Positions 11,458-24,644 of a stretch of 64,000 bases of DNA are shown piece after piece (within the stretch, counting starts at the first letter, position 1; every line of letters begins with the position of its first letter). Made by a program: the position numbers and the translations under genes. Below the pieces are notes generated by a model. It did not search any database. It had not been told where the DNA came from and saw only the letters and a program-made list of their open reading frames with translations. The DNA lies in the NCBI GenBank assembly GCA_038501625.1, contig JAZAYU010000010.1, positions 2,750,912 to 2,814,911 on the forward strand, given 5' to 3'. Origin of the DNA: Corbicula japonica. Its lineage: Eukaryota; Mollusca; Bivalvia; Venerida; Cyrenidae.

Positions 11458-12386
11458 CACTTTTAATCAAAATTGCAGGCCGAAATATACCGGGGAGCGG
11501 CGCGAACTGGCCAGTCTCGACTTAGCATGGTAAAAATCGCAAGTAAGCAAGTACACCTGCATTGCACACAGACGATACGACATGAACTTATTCTTTGTTT
11601 AACCATTTACATGATTGACCAAATATGGAAATTCTGTAGGCATCGCTGATATGGTTAAGCGGTGGCTGCCATAAAAAAAAACAAATAAAATATTTACTGT
11701 TTTGTCAGGCATTTTTTTTTCTCGTGTTACGTTGCTGTTTGAAAAAAAGTTTCGTTAGCTTATTAATAAAGCTTTATCACCTTTAAACTTACAATATTTC
11801 GTTTAACTCAGATAAAACAGAGTTAATAGTGAAAAGTTATTTTGTCTAGTATTGTAAGCTTCAGTCCAACTTCTTTCATTCGAACTTTGATACTTCGAAC
11901 ACCGTAGATATTTCGAACTTGTATCTCGGTCCCGGCAAAACGCCAATATAAATTATATGCATTAACCTTTGATAATTTGAACACCCGATATTTCGAACTT
12001 CGAACTAAAGGTCCCGTCCCGTCATTTAATTTTCTATTAATTTCACTCGAACTAATAGAAGTTTATTGCTCAAAATTCAGTTCAAAGTTTTCACAATTGA
12101 TGCGGGTAACTTTGAGTAGAGCAACATGAAATTGACACGGCAATTGAATTGGGCAAGGTGATCCCTGTTAAACAAACAAATAATATTAATTGTATTAGAT
12201 TTTATTAAAATGTATGATTCTGTATATAACCAATACTAAAATGAATGTTAATCATACCCTTCTCCATTCATCATGTTAAACATTGAGCTTAAACGTTTTA
12301 GCCATGACCCCAATATCTGCCCCCTCCTCCCTCCATACACACAATGTAAAATATCTTGATTCGGTCTTTGGTCGATACTGAAACAT
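11458..12386. other. Intergenic, with TTCGAAC-rich element remnants
   Basis: From 11865 to 12010 the motif (a/t)tttcgaac recurs about six times ('acttcgaacaccgtagatatttcgaactt'). This resembles terminal regions of Tigger/pogo-type transposons by general impression only. Nothing coding was recognised. Confidence 0.3.
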
Positions 12387-13274
12387 TAGAGAGGTTGAGA
12401 TTTAAGACGTGTACGTGATGAAGATATTTATGTGTTTTACGTCTTCAATACATGTGTAGATAAAATTTACTACAAGCCCTTTTACACGTTATCTCCGTGT
12501 ACAGAGTATTCTACACGTACGCCAATTACTTGAAGATTGTTGCTTATTTATTAATGCAAATATCAGAAAATGATTTTGGCTAGAATTGGAAATTTCTTTG
12601 TTCCTTTCATGCTGTATAAAGATTCAACGAAATCAAAGTAGGTTATTTCTGAAAAGTTAAAGTTTAGCTGTCCCTTCGTTTGATCTTATATCAATTTCCT
12701 TTCAATAAAAGACACATTTATAACGATTTCGATAAAAATGTTCCACATAACAACAACAAGATAAGGAATAATATCATGCTTAAGAGTTCTTAGTATCCTT
12801 TGCCAGAAGTGAGTTTAACTTGACATGCCTGTTGAGATGTAAGACGGGTACGCCTACTGGTACGTGTAGCGAAAATCCATTGGGTACTACCTCATCAAGG
12901 TATGCGTTTTTTAAATACAGTACCAGTCATTATATAATACAAGTTATCAACGTAAAAGGTACCTCCTACACGGATTATATCAGGGAGAGGCGAATTCAAT
13001 ATTTTCCATTGATCAATACAACATAGCGAACACATTTGCTGAGAAACCATATTTAAATATTCTTGTCTGTCATGTGACTGAGAATGTGTTGATAACGTAC
13101 TACATGTTATTTTGATGGCTTTTATAGAAGTAAACCAAAACGCATGAAATCTTACGTTGCAAAATTACAAGTGTGTAACATTTCTCGAACGATTTTCATA
13201 AAAACAGTGTCGTGTACGTGAACTTGTAGCCTACGTACCTGAAAACGTACACGTTTTAAATCTCAACCTCTCTA
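12387..13274. mobile_element. Non-autonomous DNA transposon-like element, about 30-bp TIRs
   Basis: The left end tagagaggttgagatttaag (continuing acgtgtacgt) is matched at the right by the inverted acgtacacgttttaaatctc...aacctctcta. The interior of about 830 bp lacks a recognisable transposase. TA dinucleotides at both ends may be the target-site duplication, as in Tc1/mariner-like elements. Confidence 0.7.
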
Positions 13275-13800
13275 TTAGCATTATTTTTACAACAAAAGTA
13301 AATTAGACAACACAGGCAATATCATTTCTATGTAAGGGGTCGCCGAGAATATAATGGAAGCAATATAATCTAGCATTTAAATTAATTTTCCGGTTGAGAA
13401 GGAAAAGTTGTGAAGCATCTTCAGAACATTGACATAACTACAATTACATTGTTATAGAATTAATTTAAATATAAATATTTCTTCGCGAGCTTCTGTACAT
13501 CAGTAACAGTTACAGAGAAATCGTTTTAACAAAGACAACGATGCTGTCAGTATTGATCTTAAGTGAAAAAAAAAATAAATGCACCAATTTACGAATATAT
13601 TATTTTACTCATAACAGTTATTTAGTTTGACATGATCTGCTGACCCAACTAGAACTTCACTCTATGAATGATGGTTATGTATACTGACTATGTATAAACA
13701 TTGTCTGCTAATTATCTCGGAAATAAATTCAACAACATAGTAACCATTTAGAACTGTTTAATATTTGGCATAATATGGCCTGGCAGTCGACAATAATCAT
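13275..13800. other. No gene recognised
   Basis: AT-rich sequence between the TIR element and the ATCA-rich satellite. Confidence 0.4.
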
Positions 13801-14460
13801 CAATGTTCAAGTTTGATCAAAGTTCAATGTTACGTTAATCAAATGATAATCCAATAATTAATCAAATGTTTATCCAATAATTAATCAATCAAATCAATAA
13901 TCGATCAAATCAATAATCAATTATCATCAAACAAATGTCATTCAAATCAATTATCAATCAAATCAATTATCGATTAAATGTCAATTAAATCAAATACCAA
14001 TCAAACGTCAATAAAATCAATTATCAATAAAATAAATAATCAATCAAATGTTAATCAATCCAATTTTCATGGATTAAATGTCAAAACTTTTCTGCCAATG
14101 AGCGCCAGTTGCGCTCACGCCAACAATACAAATTTTTGACATGACTTTCAAAATGGTGTTCGCATTCCAGAAATTTAAATAAACTTTCAATACTGCCAGG
14201 CCTAATAAACAATTTATACGGTCGAGTACATGTATAGAATTCGGGCTCGTCTGAAATGATTCCAGAGCAGATTGAATTGTTAACAAAAATATGTCATTTC
14301 GACGAGCGACAAATGTACACCGTCGGGTAAAAAACAGACCACTAGAATCCGAGTGTTTGGCCTTATACGCAAACCCAAATCATTTATCCATCAGATGTCA
14401 ATCACAACAGTTATCAGTCAATCAATCACCTAAATAATCAATCCATCAATATTGACTTGT
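13801..14460. repeat. Degenerate ATCA/AATC-rich simple repeat
   Basis: Runs of (c)aatcaatcaaat with variable spacing, interrupted by about 300 bp of unique sequence (14070-14370). Confidence 0.75.
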
Positions 14461-15570
14461 AATTTACAATTCCAAAGCCGCAAGTACCAACTGTACATAC
14501 CACAGAATTAAACTTAAATCAATTAATCATCAATCAATCAATCAGTAAATCAATACTGACTCGTAATCAGCAAGTCAAACTTCCTAAGTAGCAATTTTTA
14601 CAAACGACAAAGATTTAAACTTAAATAAATCAATCATCATACAATCAATGAAATATCAAATCAAATCAATCAATATTGACTTGCAATCAAGTCTAAGATC
14701 GTAAGTACCAATTGTACAAACGACAAAATAAAATAAACTAAAATCAATCAATTATCAATCAATTCAACTCAATTCAACTCGACTTGTAATCCACAAGTCC
14801 AAGGCCGTAAGTACCAATTGTACAAACGACAAAAAATGAAACTATTGGTGATTCCAAACATTATTTATAAAATCAAATCAATCAATATTGACTTGCAATC
14901 AAGTCTAAGACCGTAAGTACCAACTGTACAAACGACAAAATAAAATAAACTAAAATCAATCAATTATCAATCAATTCAACTCAATTCAACTCAATCAATA
15001 TTGACTTGTACAAGACCAAGGCCGTAAGTACCAATTGTACAAACGACAAAAAATGAAACTGTTGGTGATTCCAAACATTATTTATAAAATCAAATCAATC
15101 AATATTGACTTGCAATCAAGTCTAAGATCGTAAGTACCAATTGTACAAACGACAAAATAAAATAAACTAAAATCAATCAATTATCAATCAATTCAACTCA
15201 ATTCAACTCAATCAATGTTGACTTGTAATCCACAAGTCCAAGGCCGTAAGTACCAATTGTACAAACGACAAAAAATGAAACTGTTGGTGATTCCAAACAT
15301 TATTTATAAAATCAAATCAAATCATATCAAATTAAATCAAATCAAACCAAATATCAAATAAATCAATAATGACTTGTAATCAACAAGTCCGTCGTAAGTA
15401 ACAAATTGTACAGACGACAAAAATGAATAAATAAATAAACTAAATTCAATCAATTATCAGTCAATCAATTCAATCAATATTGACTTGTAATCCACAAGTC
15501 CAAGGCCGTAAGTACCAATTGTACAAACGACAAAAAATGAAACTAAAAGAATCAAGTATTGATCAATCAT
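14461..15570. repeat. Satellite with about 108-bp subunits arranged as about 217-bp dimers
   Basis: The core cgtaagtaccaattgtacaa recurs at about 14702, 14806, 14912, 15023, 15130, 15246, 15388 and 15506. The alternating tails 'acgacaaaataaaataaact' and 'acgacaaaaaatgaaactgt' show a two-subunit higher-order repeat. Subunits also contain 'ttgacttgtaatccacaagtc', a short inverted repeat. Confidence 0.88.
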
Positions 15571-18033
15571 TCATTCAAATCAAATAAAATCAAATAAAAC
15601 GATAGTTAATATTGACTAAACATATCATTTAATATAAATATATATTGTTTAAAGCGATGTGCCTCATAATTTGAATAAGTCACTAAGTGTCGCACTAACA
15701 ATCATATGTCTATGGCATTATATATTGTATCTTTATGCCCTTTATCTTATTGTTAAAAAGGGGTGCTTTTTAACGGGTTATTTACTTCGTCTTCAAATAT
15801 GCCCAAAATGCCTGCGGAACTAGCCGTGCATCCGCATCTAGGGTCAATTGACGAAAAGTTTCTCATTGCATCAAATTATAATTAACACCTGGAACATGTA
15901 CAGCCTTAATATGAAAACTAAACTACAATGACAAATACCGATGGACGAAAGGGTTATAAGGATTATAACTCGCTCCTGATTTCAAGATAATTATATATAC
16001 AAAGCCATGATTTCTCTATTACAAACATATTTTAGTTGGCAAAACCTTTCCTTCTACTCATAACATGCCAATGCAATTGGTACCTTTCTGTTATTTTTGA
16101 CAGAATCTCGCTGTGCACCATATCTGCAGCCACTGCAGGAAGGACCAAGGTCCCTCAAAGTATACACAGCCAAAGTAGAAGTAACCTGCACTCTCATTAA
16201 AAACTGAAGGTCGCTGTTAGTCAACATCGTTATATTGAGTGAGAAACAGCCTACTCATTTCGATGTTGATATGTTTTGTTGTTGTTGTTGTTTTTTTATC
16301 TACCCTAAAGTACACATAATTTATTCGAGGTTGATGTTTGTTGTTTGTTGTTGTTGTTGTTGTTTTAATCTACCTTAAAGTACACGTAATTTATTTTATC
16401 CTATGGAATTTAAATCTCACTTAACTAAGACTTATTCCAGACACAATTAAGGCTCAGCAGGGAACTCATCCAAAAGGCAAAAACATTCATCTTGAACTAT
16501 TGCCGTATAAATGCCCTGTGAAATGAAATCATCCAAAAATTGACCAGTCTTTTTTCTTACAGTTATAATTGCAATATCCAACTCAAGAAATTAGGAAACG
16601 TTTTGAAAATTGAGCAACTTGAACTGAAGAAATGTTCATTGAGATGCACTTATCAAAGAAATATAGGCCACCTAGCTGAATGCCTAATAAATCAATATCC
16701 CATGGGTGAATGGGATAACACCTGAATATGTACCGCATCATCAAAATCTGAGTATTGAACCTTTGTCGATTCTGAATAAATTAAAACATTTACACTAGTC
16801 GAACCTAAGCTTACGACCACCTGTAAATAAAGACGACCTGTTGATAAAGACCACATATTATTTGTCCAATCAAGAATAAATTACCTGCAAACAAAGAACA
16901 CACGCCCTCAACAAATTAAATGTATTGCGTTTGTGTAATTAATGTAAAAACGCCTGTGCGTTTTGGCGCTAGACCAATAAATGAGACTTGAAGGCTTTTT
17001 TTTTTGCTTTTTTTTACAAACAGTCCTAACATATTTTCCGCCTAAACCTCCAGAGTTTTAACTAACAATAGATTCATGACCTTAAACAGTTTTCAAATCT
17101 TACATTTAATGGGTGCACTTGATCTAGAGTATCCTGGAGGAAACCCATTTTCAAAACAATGTTTTTTGTTGTTGTTATTTTTTTTTTGAATTTTGTTTAT
17201 TTAGGGTACTGATCAAAGTACCTTCTTAATGCATCGCCTTAACTTGGCGCTTAACCTGTTACAAAACCATGATATAATTTTGCCTGCGGTTGCCGGAACA
17301 TTTAATATGCTAATATTTAAGGGAGAGAACCGCTTACAAAAATTTGGTGCGTGATTGAGGAAAAATAATTTCCCCTGATCCAGAGACGACTTGACTGGGT
17401 GTGCCGCTTTGCAAAAATATGGATGGATGAATGCATGAGCGTACATACACAAGGGTTTCAAAACAGAGCCATCTTTATAATTAAAGTTATAACAATAAGA
17501 TGGACATTCAGATTTTACAAGGCTAGCAGTAACAATAGACTACAATTTATCTATAAATGGCCGTTATTTGACCACGACATTGAAGGCTCATTAGCCATGC
17601 GCAGACGGAATTGAATATCACTGGTAACAACTCCCTAAAGGATTCAATTGAAAAGCCCCTCTCATAATTACATGTACATATCGCATAATTTGAGATTTTC
17701 GAGGCCCTACCCTGGTGTTTTTGTATGTAAATCAGCACATAATTTATAAATGCATATGTCCATGTAGGCCTGCCTTTATTTTCGATTTTCTTGACCTTTG
17801 AAAATTAACGTGTAGATCTAGTTAGTAAGTTGAAAATGACTATCTGCCTCTTTTAATTTTGAACTTCACATTTTAAAACAAGTGTTTGATCTAATTTTAC
17901 ATAAATTTTTCCCTAGGTCAGGATGGATTCGAACCCCGGAACCCTGATTTTGAAGGCAAAAGCCTCAACCAGAACACTATTGTCTCAAAGAATTTAATAA
18001 TAATAATAATAATATAAATATTAAAGGACCTTT
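15571..18033. other. Intergenic, mostly unassigned
   Basis: It contains a two-copy tandem repeat of about 75 bp with a (GTT)n core at about 16270-16395 (both copies continue into 'atctacc(c/t)taaagtacac'). It also contains a tRNA-like sequence near 17930. No protein gene was recognised. Confidence 0.4.
17925..17992 (-). repeat. tRNA-like sequence (SINE head)
   Basis: Read on the minus strand it carries a B-box-like GGGGTTCGAATCC and a region resembling an A box (TTCTGGTTGAGG). The stems do not close properly, so it is a tRNA-derived SINE or pseudogene rather than a working tRNA. Confidence 0.45.
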
Positions 18034-18420
18034 TTCACCTGATATGTGGGACCCCTTTGAACTTCATGTAGATTCTGAGTGGCCTCTGTCTGCAAGGGAG
18101 ACAAGCACTTGCAGGACACCGAAGGCTAGCGACTGCAACTTCATGTGACGATGTAAAAATAACAGCTGTGCCCCAAGCACGGTCAACTGAAAATGGCTGG
18201 CTGCGCCGAAATTCCAAAGCTTGGCGAGGATTGCATCATCGTTTTCTGTGCGACCGGCACTGCATACATTAAAGAGAAATTCGGCAGTGGCCCGTGTAGC
18301 TTTATTCCGATCCATAGTCCTTCCGATCCACTGCACAGCCGGTGTCGAGGTTCTAGGCGTGGAGTTCCCAACGCTTTGACCGGCACTTGAGCATCGTTTG
18401 TGATCCACCCGTAATTCATT
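18034..18420 (-). other. GC-richer block with a 114-codon minus-strand ORF, unassigned
   Basis: Base composition rises noticeably relative to the flanks, and a minus-strand ORF (18408-18064) runs the length. I do not recognise the product. It could be an exon or processed pseudogene of a conserved gene, or part of a mobile element. Confidence 0.25.
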
Positions 18421-18774
18421 GCATTTTTCTGTCGATCGCAGCTTTTTTTTTTTCGACCAAAACTGCTAAAAGTGTCAGTGCTTTTTCATTTCCTTACTCA
18501 TTTCCTCGCATTCTTGAGAAATTTCGCTGATGTAACTGGATATATTTTAGTCAATAAAATTTTGACTGCCATATTCGTTCCTAGCTTACATGTGCTGATG
18601 ACGTCAAAGAATACGTCATCAAAAGATAACTCCAAATGTAATTACTAAATCATTCATCATGATTTACGTCCCTTTGTTAAAGCATCAATATTAATTTATT
18701 CCTTCTATAAATGGCATTATCGTCTATAGCCGATAATGCTTAGTATGGTGGCTGATTTATGCCATTTCGTTTTT

Positions 18775-19400
18775 TAGTTATTTCGCCGCGAAATAACTCC
18801 AAGCGAAAAGACGAAATAACGAAAAAACGCCACGCGAAAAGACGAAATAACGAAAGAACGCCACGTGAAATAACGAAAAAACGCTATTTTTGCGCGAAAT
18901 AACGAAAAGTCGCCGTGCAAAAAAACGCCAATTTAACTGCACAAAATAGCGTTCTTTCTAGCTTCGCCTGGCGTTTTTTCGTTATTTCGCTTGGCGTCTT
19001 TTCGTTATTTCGCTTGGCGTCTTTTCGCTCGGCGTTATTTCGTTATTTCGCCTGGCGTTTTTTCGTTGTTTCGCGTGGCGTTTTGTCGTTATTTCGTCTT
19101 TTCGATGGGCGTTTTTGTTATTTCGTCTTTTCGCTGACGTCTTTTCGTTATTTCGCTTGGCGTTTTTTCGTTATTTCGTATTTTCGCGTGGCGTTTTTTC
19201 GTTATTTCGTCTTTTTCGCGTGGCGTCCTATCGTTATTTCGCTTGGCGTTTTTTCGTATTTTCGCGTGGCGTCTTTTTGTTATTTCGTCTTTTCGCGTGG
19301 CGTCTTTTCGTTATTTCGCTTGGCGTCTTGTCGCTCGGCGTTTTTTTGTTATTTCGCGTGGCGTTTTTTCGCTTGGCGTTTCTTCGTCTTTTCGCCTTCC
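18775..19400. repeat. Left arm: CGTTATTTCG/GGCGTCTTTT minisatellite
   Basis: Short units built from 'cgttatttcg', 'cttttcg' and '(c/g)tggcgtt' alternate for 440 bp, preceded by their inverted form. The long reading frames here are artefacts of the short period. Confidence 0.9.
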
Positions 19401-20364
19401 GGTTGGCATGCGCAAAGTGTAGCAATAGTAAAGCTGGACATATGGGTAAAAACAACTATTCACGGACGGAAGGAGGGACGGACAGACAGACGGACGGACG
19501 AAGACCATTCCTATACCCCCCTCCCGCTACGCGGCGGGGGATAGAAATGGAAGGGCAGAGGCGGTACCAATGATTTTTCCCAACCACCACCACCAAAAAG
19601 TTTTGATTGGTGCGAGTTTTGAGAAATAAAAGTCAAAAAAAGAAATACAGGTGGGGTGTGATGGATAGGTGCCTGAATTCCCACCCAATCCCAACAACAA
19701 AAACATTTGTTGGTTTGAGTTGATTAACAAATAAAATAAACTAGAGCTCCGCGAGTCAGATGTGTCGCCTTACGAAATTTTTGTTAGTTTATTGATGTAC
19801 AGTTATTAGCAATGTATTTGCACAAAATTCACATATAAAATAACCTTTTAATTGTCTGATTGCAAGAAACATGCACAACAAGTTATGCCCTTGGCAAGAA
19901 AGGCACTAAAATCAATCAAGGGGAATAATTTAAAAGAATGACAAGAAATGCTCTATAAGGTCAATCAAAGGGGAATAATTTAACGACAATAATGGGACAA
20001 AATATGAGCAATATTGTCGCAAAGCATACCTAACACTGCTTTTATGAAACATGCAGTGAAAAGTTTGGAGTCATTTGAACATATTGTGACATTGTTATTC
20101 TCCTAACAAGAAATGCTCTATAAAAATCCAAGAAAATTAATTCAAAAACGGAACAAGGTAGAGTAACGGTTCTTGTGCAGTGCACTTCGAGTCATTGCAA
20201 GAAACATGCATACCAAGTTTGGAGTCATTTGAACCTATGGTGACAGTTACGCTCCGCACAAGAAATGCTCTGTAAAATAAATCAAAGGGCAATAATTAAA
20301 AAACGAAAGAAGGTAGAGTTACGGTTCTTGTGCATTGCACTTTGAGTCATTGCCAGAAACATGC
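19401..20364. other. Spacer of the foldback element
   Basis: It includes a (GGAC)n-like stretch (about 19460-19500) and two related segments of about 150 bp containing 'aagaaatgctctata(a)' and 'gcaagaaacatgca'. There is no coding evidence. Confidence 0.5.
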
Positions 20365-21450
20365 ATTTCGAGCGAAAAGACGCCAAGCAAAATAACGCAA
20401 CGCATATAACGAAAAAACGCCGAGCGCAAAAAACGCCAAGCGAAATAATGAAAAGACGCCACGCGAAAAGACGAAATAACGAAAAAACGCCACGCGAAAA
20501 TACGAAATAACGAAAAAAACGCCTCGCGAAAATACGAAATAACGAAAAAACGCCACGCGAAAATACGAAATAACGAAAAAACGCCACGCGAAATAACGAA
20601 AATACGCCACGCGAAAAAACGAAATAAGGAAAAAACTCCACTCGAAAATACGAAATAACGAAAAAACGTCAAGCGAAATAACGAAAAGACGCCACGCGAA
20701 AAGACGAAATAACGAAACAACGCCACGCGAAAAACGAAATAACGAAAAAACGCCAAGCGAAATAACGAAAAGTCGCCAGGCGAAATAACGAAAAAATGCC
20801 ACGCGAAAATACGAAATAACGAAAAAACGCCACGCGAAATAACGAAAAGACGCCACGCGAAAAGACGAAATAACGAAAAACGCCACGCAAAATAACGAAA
20901 AGACGCAACGCGAAAAGACGAAATAACGCCACGCGAATAAAGAAAATAACGAATAAACGCCAAGCAAAATAACGAAAAGACGCCACGCGAAAAGACGAAA
21001 AAAAACGAAAAAACCTCACGCGAAAATACGAAATAACGAAAAAACGCCAGGCGAAATAACGAAATAACGCCGAGCGAAAAGACGCCAAGCGAAACAACGA
21101 TAAGACGGCAGGCGAAATAACGAAATAACGCCGAGCGAAAAGACGCCAAGCGAAATAACGAAAAGACGCCAAGCGAAATAACGAAAAAACGCCAGGCGAA
21201 GCTAGAAAGAACGCTATTTTATACAGTTAAATGTCGTTTTATTGCACGGCGACTTTTCGTTATTTCGCGCAAAAATAGCGTTTTTTTTTCGTTATTTTGC
21301 GTGGCGTTCTTTCGTTATTTCGTCTTTTCGCGTGGCGTTTTTTCGTTATTTCGTCTTTTCGCGTGGCGTTTTTTCGTAATTTCGTCTTTTCGCTTGGCGT
21401 TTTTTCGTGTTTTCGTTTTTTCGCTTGGCGTTTTTTCGCGGCGAAATAAC
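20365..21450. repeat. Right arm: inverted GAAATAACGAAAAAACGCC array
   Basis: Units of about 23 bp (gaaataacgaaaaaacgcca plus cgc) repeat for about 870 bp, in the opposite orientation to the left arm. The edge 'cgccaggcgaagctagaaag' (about 21190) mirrors 'ctttctagcttcgcctggcg' (about 18955), proving the long inverted-repeat organisation. Confidence 0.92.
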
Positions 21451-22255
21451 GAAACAAGAAAAAGTCGTCGCCACGCGCCGAAAACCTGGTTTTCATTTAA
21501 TACTTATACTTTTGTAAAGAAAATATCTGATATAAAGAAACTGAACTTCTTTTTTTAGCAACAGTGACCTTGATCTTGATCACAGACTTCTGAGTAGAAA
21601 TCCCGAGTTGCGTCTTGGTATCAGCTACCTAAAGAAAGTTTGGTGTCAATAGATCACAGCTAACCCAAGTAATAAGGAGAAACCTAAATTTTTATTTTTA
21701 GCAAAAATGACATAGACCTTTATCACAGACACCTGGGTATCAATCCTAAGTAGTGTCTTGATATAAGCTACCCACAAACCAAGTTTGGTGTCAATAGGCC
21801 AAAGAAAACTCAAGCTATTGAGCAGAAACTGAATTTCTATTTTTAGCTACAGTGACCTTGAGCTTTATCACAGGCGCCTGGGTAGCAATCTCAAGCTGCA
21901 TGTTGATATTAGATACCAACACTAACTTCGGCGTAAAAATACCAAAGCAAACTCAAGTTATCGAGGGAAAACTGAATTTCTATTTTTAGCAACAGTGACC
22001 TTGACCTTGATCGCAGATACCTGTGGCAATCCCAAGCTGTCCTTTGATATTAGCTACTAATATACTAAGTTTGGCATCCAGAGGTAAAAGCAAACTCAAG
22101 TTATTGAGGGTAAGCTGAATTTCTCTATTTAGCAAGTGACCTTGACGTTTATCACAGACACCTGGGTAACAATCGCAAGCTGCCTGTTGATATAAGCTAC
22201 CCACAAACCAATCTAAGCGTCAACAGGCAATTTGGCATCAACAGATAACATTCAC

Positions 22256-23270
22256 AAAATACTTAACAAAAAATCTAAGTCAAAAAGGGGCATAACTTTT
22301 GCAAAACACAATCAAAACCCCTATGAAACTTGACCTGATAATTGGTATTGTGATGTCAAACAATTATGTAAAGTTTTAAAGTTATACCTTGAATGGTAAC
22401 TGAGAAAAGACAACTTTCACAAAAAACTAAACACTATTTTTAAGTGAAAAAGGGGCATAACTTTGTCAAAATAAGTCAGGGATTATGAAACTTGTCCTCA
22501 TAATTGGTATTCAGATGTCAGATAACTATGTTAAGTTTCAAAGTAGTACCTTAAACGGTTACTGAGAAAAACACAAATTTCACAAAAAAACTTCACAAAA
22601 TTTCTAAATGAAAAAGGGGCATAACTTTGTCAAAATACAGTCAGGGGTTATGAAACTTGTCCTGATAATTGATATTGATATGTCAGACAACTATGTTAAG
22701 TTTCAAAGTTGTACCTTGAACGGTTACTGAAAAAACCACAACTTTAACAAAAAACTTCACAAAATTTCTAAGTGAAAAAGGAGCATAACTTTGTCAAATA
22801 CAGTCAGGGATTATGAAACTTGTCCTGATAATTGGTATTGATATGTCAGACAACTATGTTATGTTTCAAAGTTGTACCTTGAACGGTTACTGAGAAAAAC
22901 ACAACTTTAACAAAAAACTTCACAAAATTTCTAAGTGAAAAAGGGGCATAACTTTGTCAAAATACAGTCAGGGATTATGAAACTTGTCCTGATAATTGGT
23001 ATTGATATGTCAGATAACTATTTTAAGTTTCAAAGTTGTACCTTGAACGGTTACTGAGAAAAACACAGCTTTAACAAAAAACTTCACAAAATTTCTAAGT
23101 GAAAAAGGGGCATAACTTTGTCAAAATACAGTCAGAGATTATTAAACTTGTCCTGATTATTGGTATTGATATGTCAGACAACTATGTCAGACAACTATGT
23201 TAAGTTTCAAAGTTGTACCTTGAACGGTTACTGGGAAAAACACAACTTTAACAAAAAACTTCACAAAATG
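22256..23270. repeat. Tandem repeat, about 165-bp unit, six copies
   Basis: The unit contains aaaaaggggcataactttgt, 'gaaacttgtcctgataattg' and 'ttgtaccttgaacggttact'. Copies are highly similar, with the last carrying a small internal duplication ('gtcagacaactat'). The array is followed by a (cccg)n tract at 23277-23310. Confidence 0.92.
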
Positions 23271-23777
23271 TTGACGCTCGCCCGCCCAGCCGCCCGCCCG
23301 CCCGCCCGCCCAACGACATACCCCAATCTAATAATCTAATAACCAGGATTTTTCTAAAGAAAACCTGGTTAAAAATGAAATGGCATAATCAGCCACCATA
23401 GCTAAGTGTACAAATACGCATCGACTGTGGAAAGTTCTATGGTACCGCTATAAGCTTCGACGCATTCTATTTAAACATATCAAATTCGGCGATACTTAAA
23501 CACCATTATTTAATTTATTTTAATTTATTTCTACACGTCTTAATAAAATAATAAATTAAATCTACAAGAAACACGATTATTAACATTAATGTCTTTTGTT
23601 GGTTACAACGTCTTCTTTAAATATACAGCAATCAAAACTCATGCTTTAAAAATCTCTTTGCGTGCTTTAAAGGGACTAGCTGTTTTCCGTCTTCGGAACA
23701 TGTGTCATGGTCTATATTTAAACAAGCCGTTCCGTCGGGACCGTGATCGGCTGTTAACGGTGTTGGGGTAGTTAGCT

Positions 23778-24070
23778 TGCACTCTGTTACACTATCGGCT
23801 CATTCACCTCTGTTATAGGCTGGGACTACTTTCAACTACTTTTACTGTTACTCAAAGAAATAGTTCACCAATTTCATTAACAATAGATTGGGTTTCATCG
23901 GTTTTAATGAAAGTTAGTGAAGAGTTCTGTCATTTGTTTTACCTCAAGCTTTCAAATTCATAATTATGACTGTATAAAATAGGGCTGTCGAGTTTGGTAA
24001 AAAATCTAGACATTGAGCATTTCGCAGTTAGTGTAAGAAACGACAACTCTGCGAAGGAGATTGGTTAGCT
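23778..24070. repeat. Interspersed repeat family B, copy 1 (about 290 bp)
   Basis: It matches 45220-45512 over its full length, from 'cactatcggctcatt' through 'gggctgtcgagtttggtaaa' to 'ctgcgaaggagattg'. The sequence is moderately diverged and its family is unknown. Confidence 0.85.
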
Positions 24071-24644
24071 TGGTCCATTACAATTACAGAAATGGCCACC
24101 GAAACGGGCACAATTCACTGAATTGTACTAGGAACCCCGTATTGTAATCGGCAAAACCGACAAAAAATAAGGGCAATATTTTCTATATTATTTACTTACA
24201 TGTATATAATGGTATATAAATAAATCTTAACAAATCTGTTTGTAAATTAAGTTGCAATAGATACATGCAATACACAAAGTTAAAGAATTTTTTAATTACA
24301 TCATTTCCGATTATTGAAACATCTTAAGAAAATCTAATCAACATTATGATGGATTTATTCATTTGTTATTAGCAGATTGTCATAAATTGTTTGTGTATGA
24401 AACATGAAGAACATAGTATAGAATTAAATTAAACATCGCTGTTTTGTGTATATTAAAATAAAGAATATGATATAGAATCCTTTATAACATCTATGTTTTG
24501 TGCATGGAACATTAACAACATAATACACATGTACATATCATAGATATTTTGTTTTACAATAAAAGCATAATAATTGTACAGGTGGTGTATACATTTATCG
24601 CATCGATCTTCTGATAAGAACCATTTCTTCAGCTTCTACAGTTT
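24071..24644. other. 3' flank of the SAA-2 pseudogene
   Basis: AT-rich with no recognisable gene. Confidence 0.4.

Larger units (their letters stand above)
18738..23402. mobile_element. Giant foldback element with TIRs, 4.66 kb
   Basis: Both ends carry the same inverted sequence: left cttagtatggtggctgattt..atgccatttcg; right, read inverted, cttagctatggtggctgatt..atgccatttca. Inside are, in order: short GAAATAACG/CGCCACGC arrays in one orientation (18775-18960) and the other (18961-19400); a central 960 bp; a long array in the first orientation (20365-21240); a reverse piece (21241-21450); diverged repeats of about 150 bp (21545-22255); six repeats of about 165 bp (22256-23270); and a (CCCG)n stretch. 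There is no transposase. It is best described as a non-autonomous foldback DNA transposon. Confidence 0.75.

Noticed and set aside
20319..21149. 276-codon and overlapping Phe/Arg/Ser-rich ORFs
   Set aside because: Products of the short-unit GAAATAACG array; open in several frames on the same strand, as expected from low-complexity DNA.
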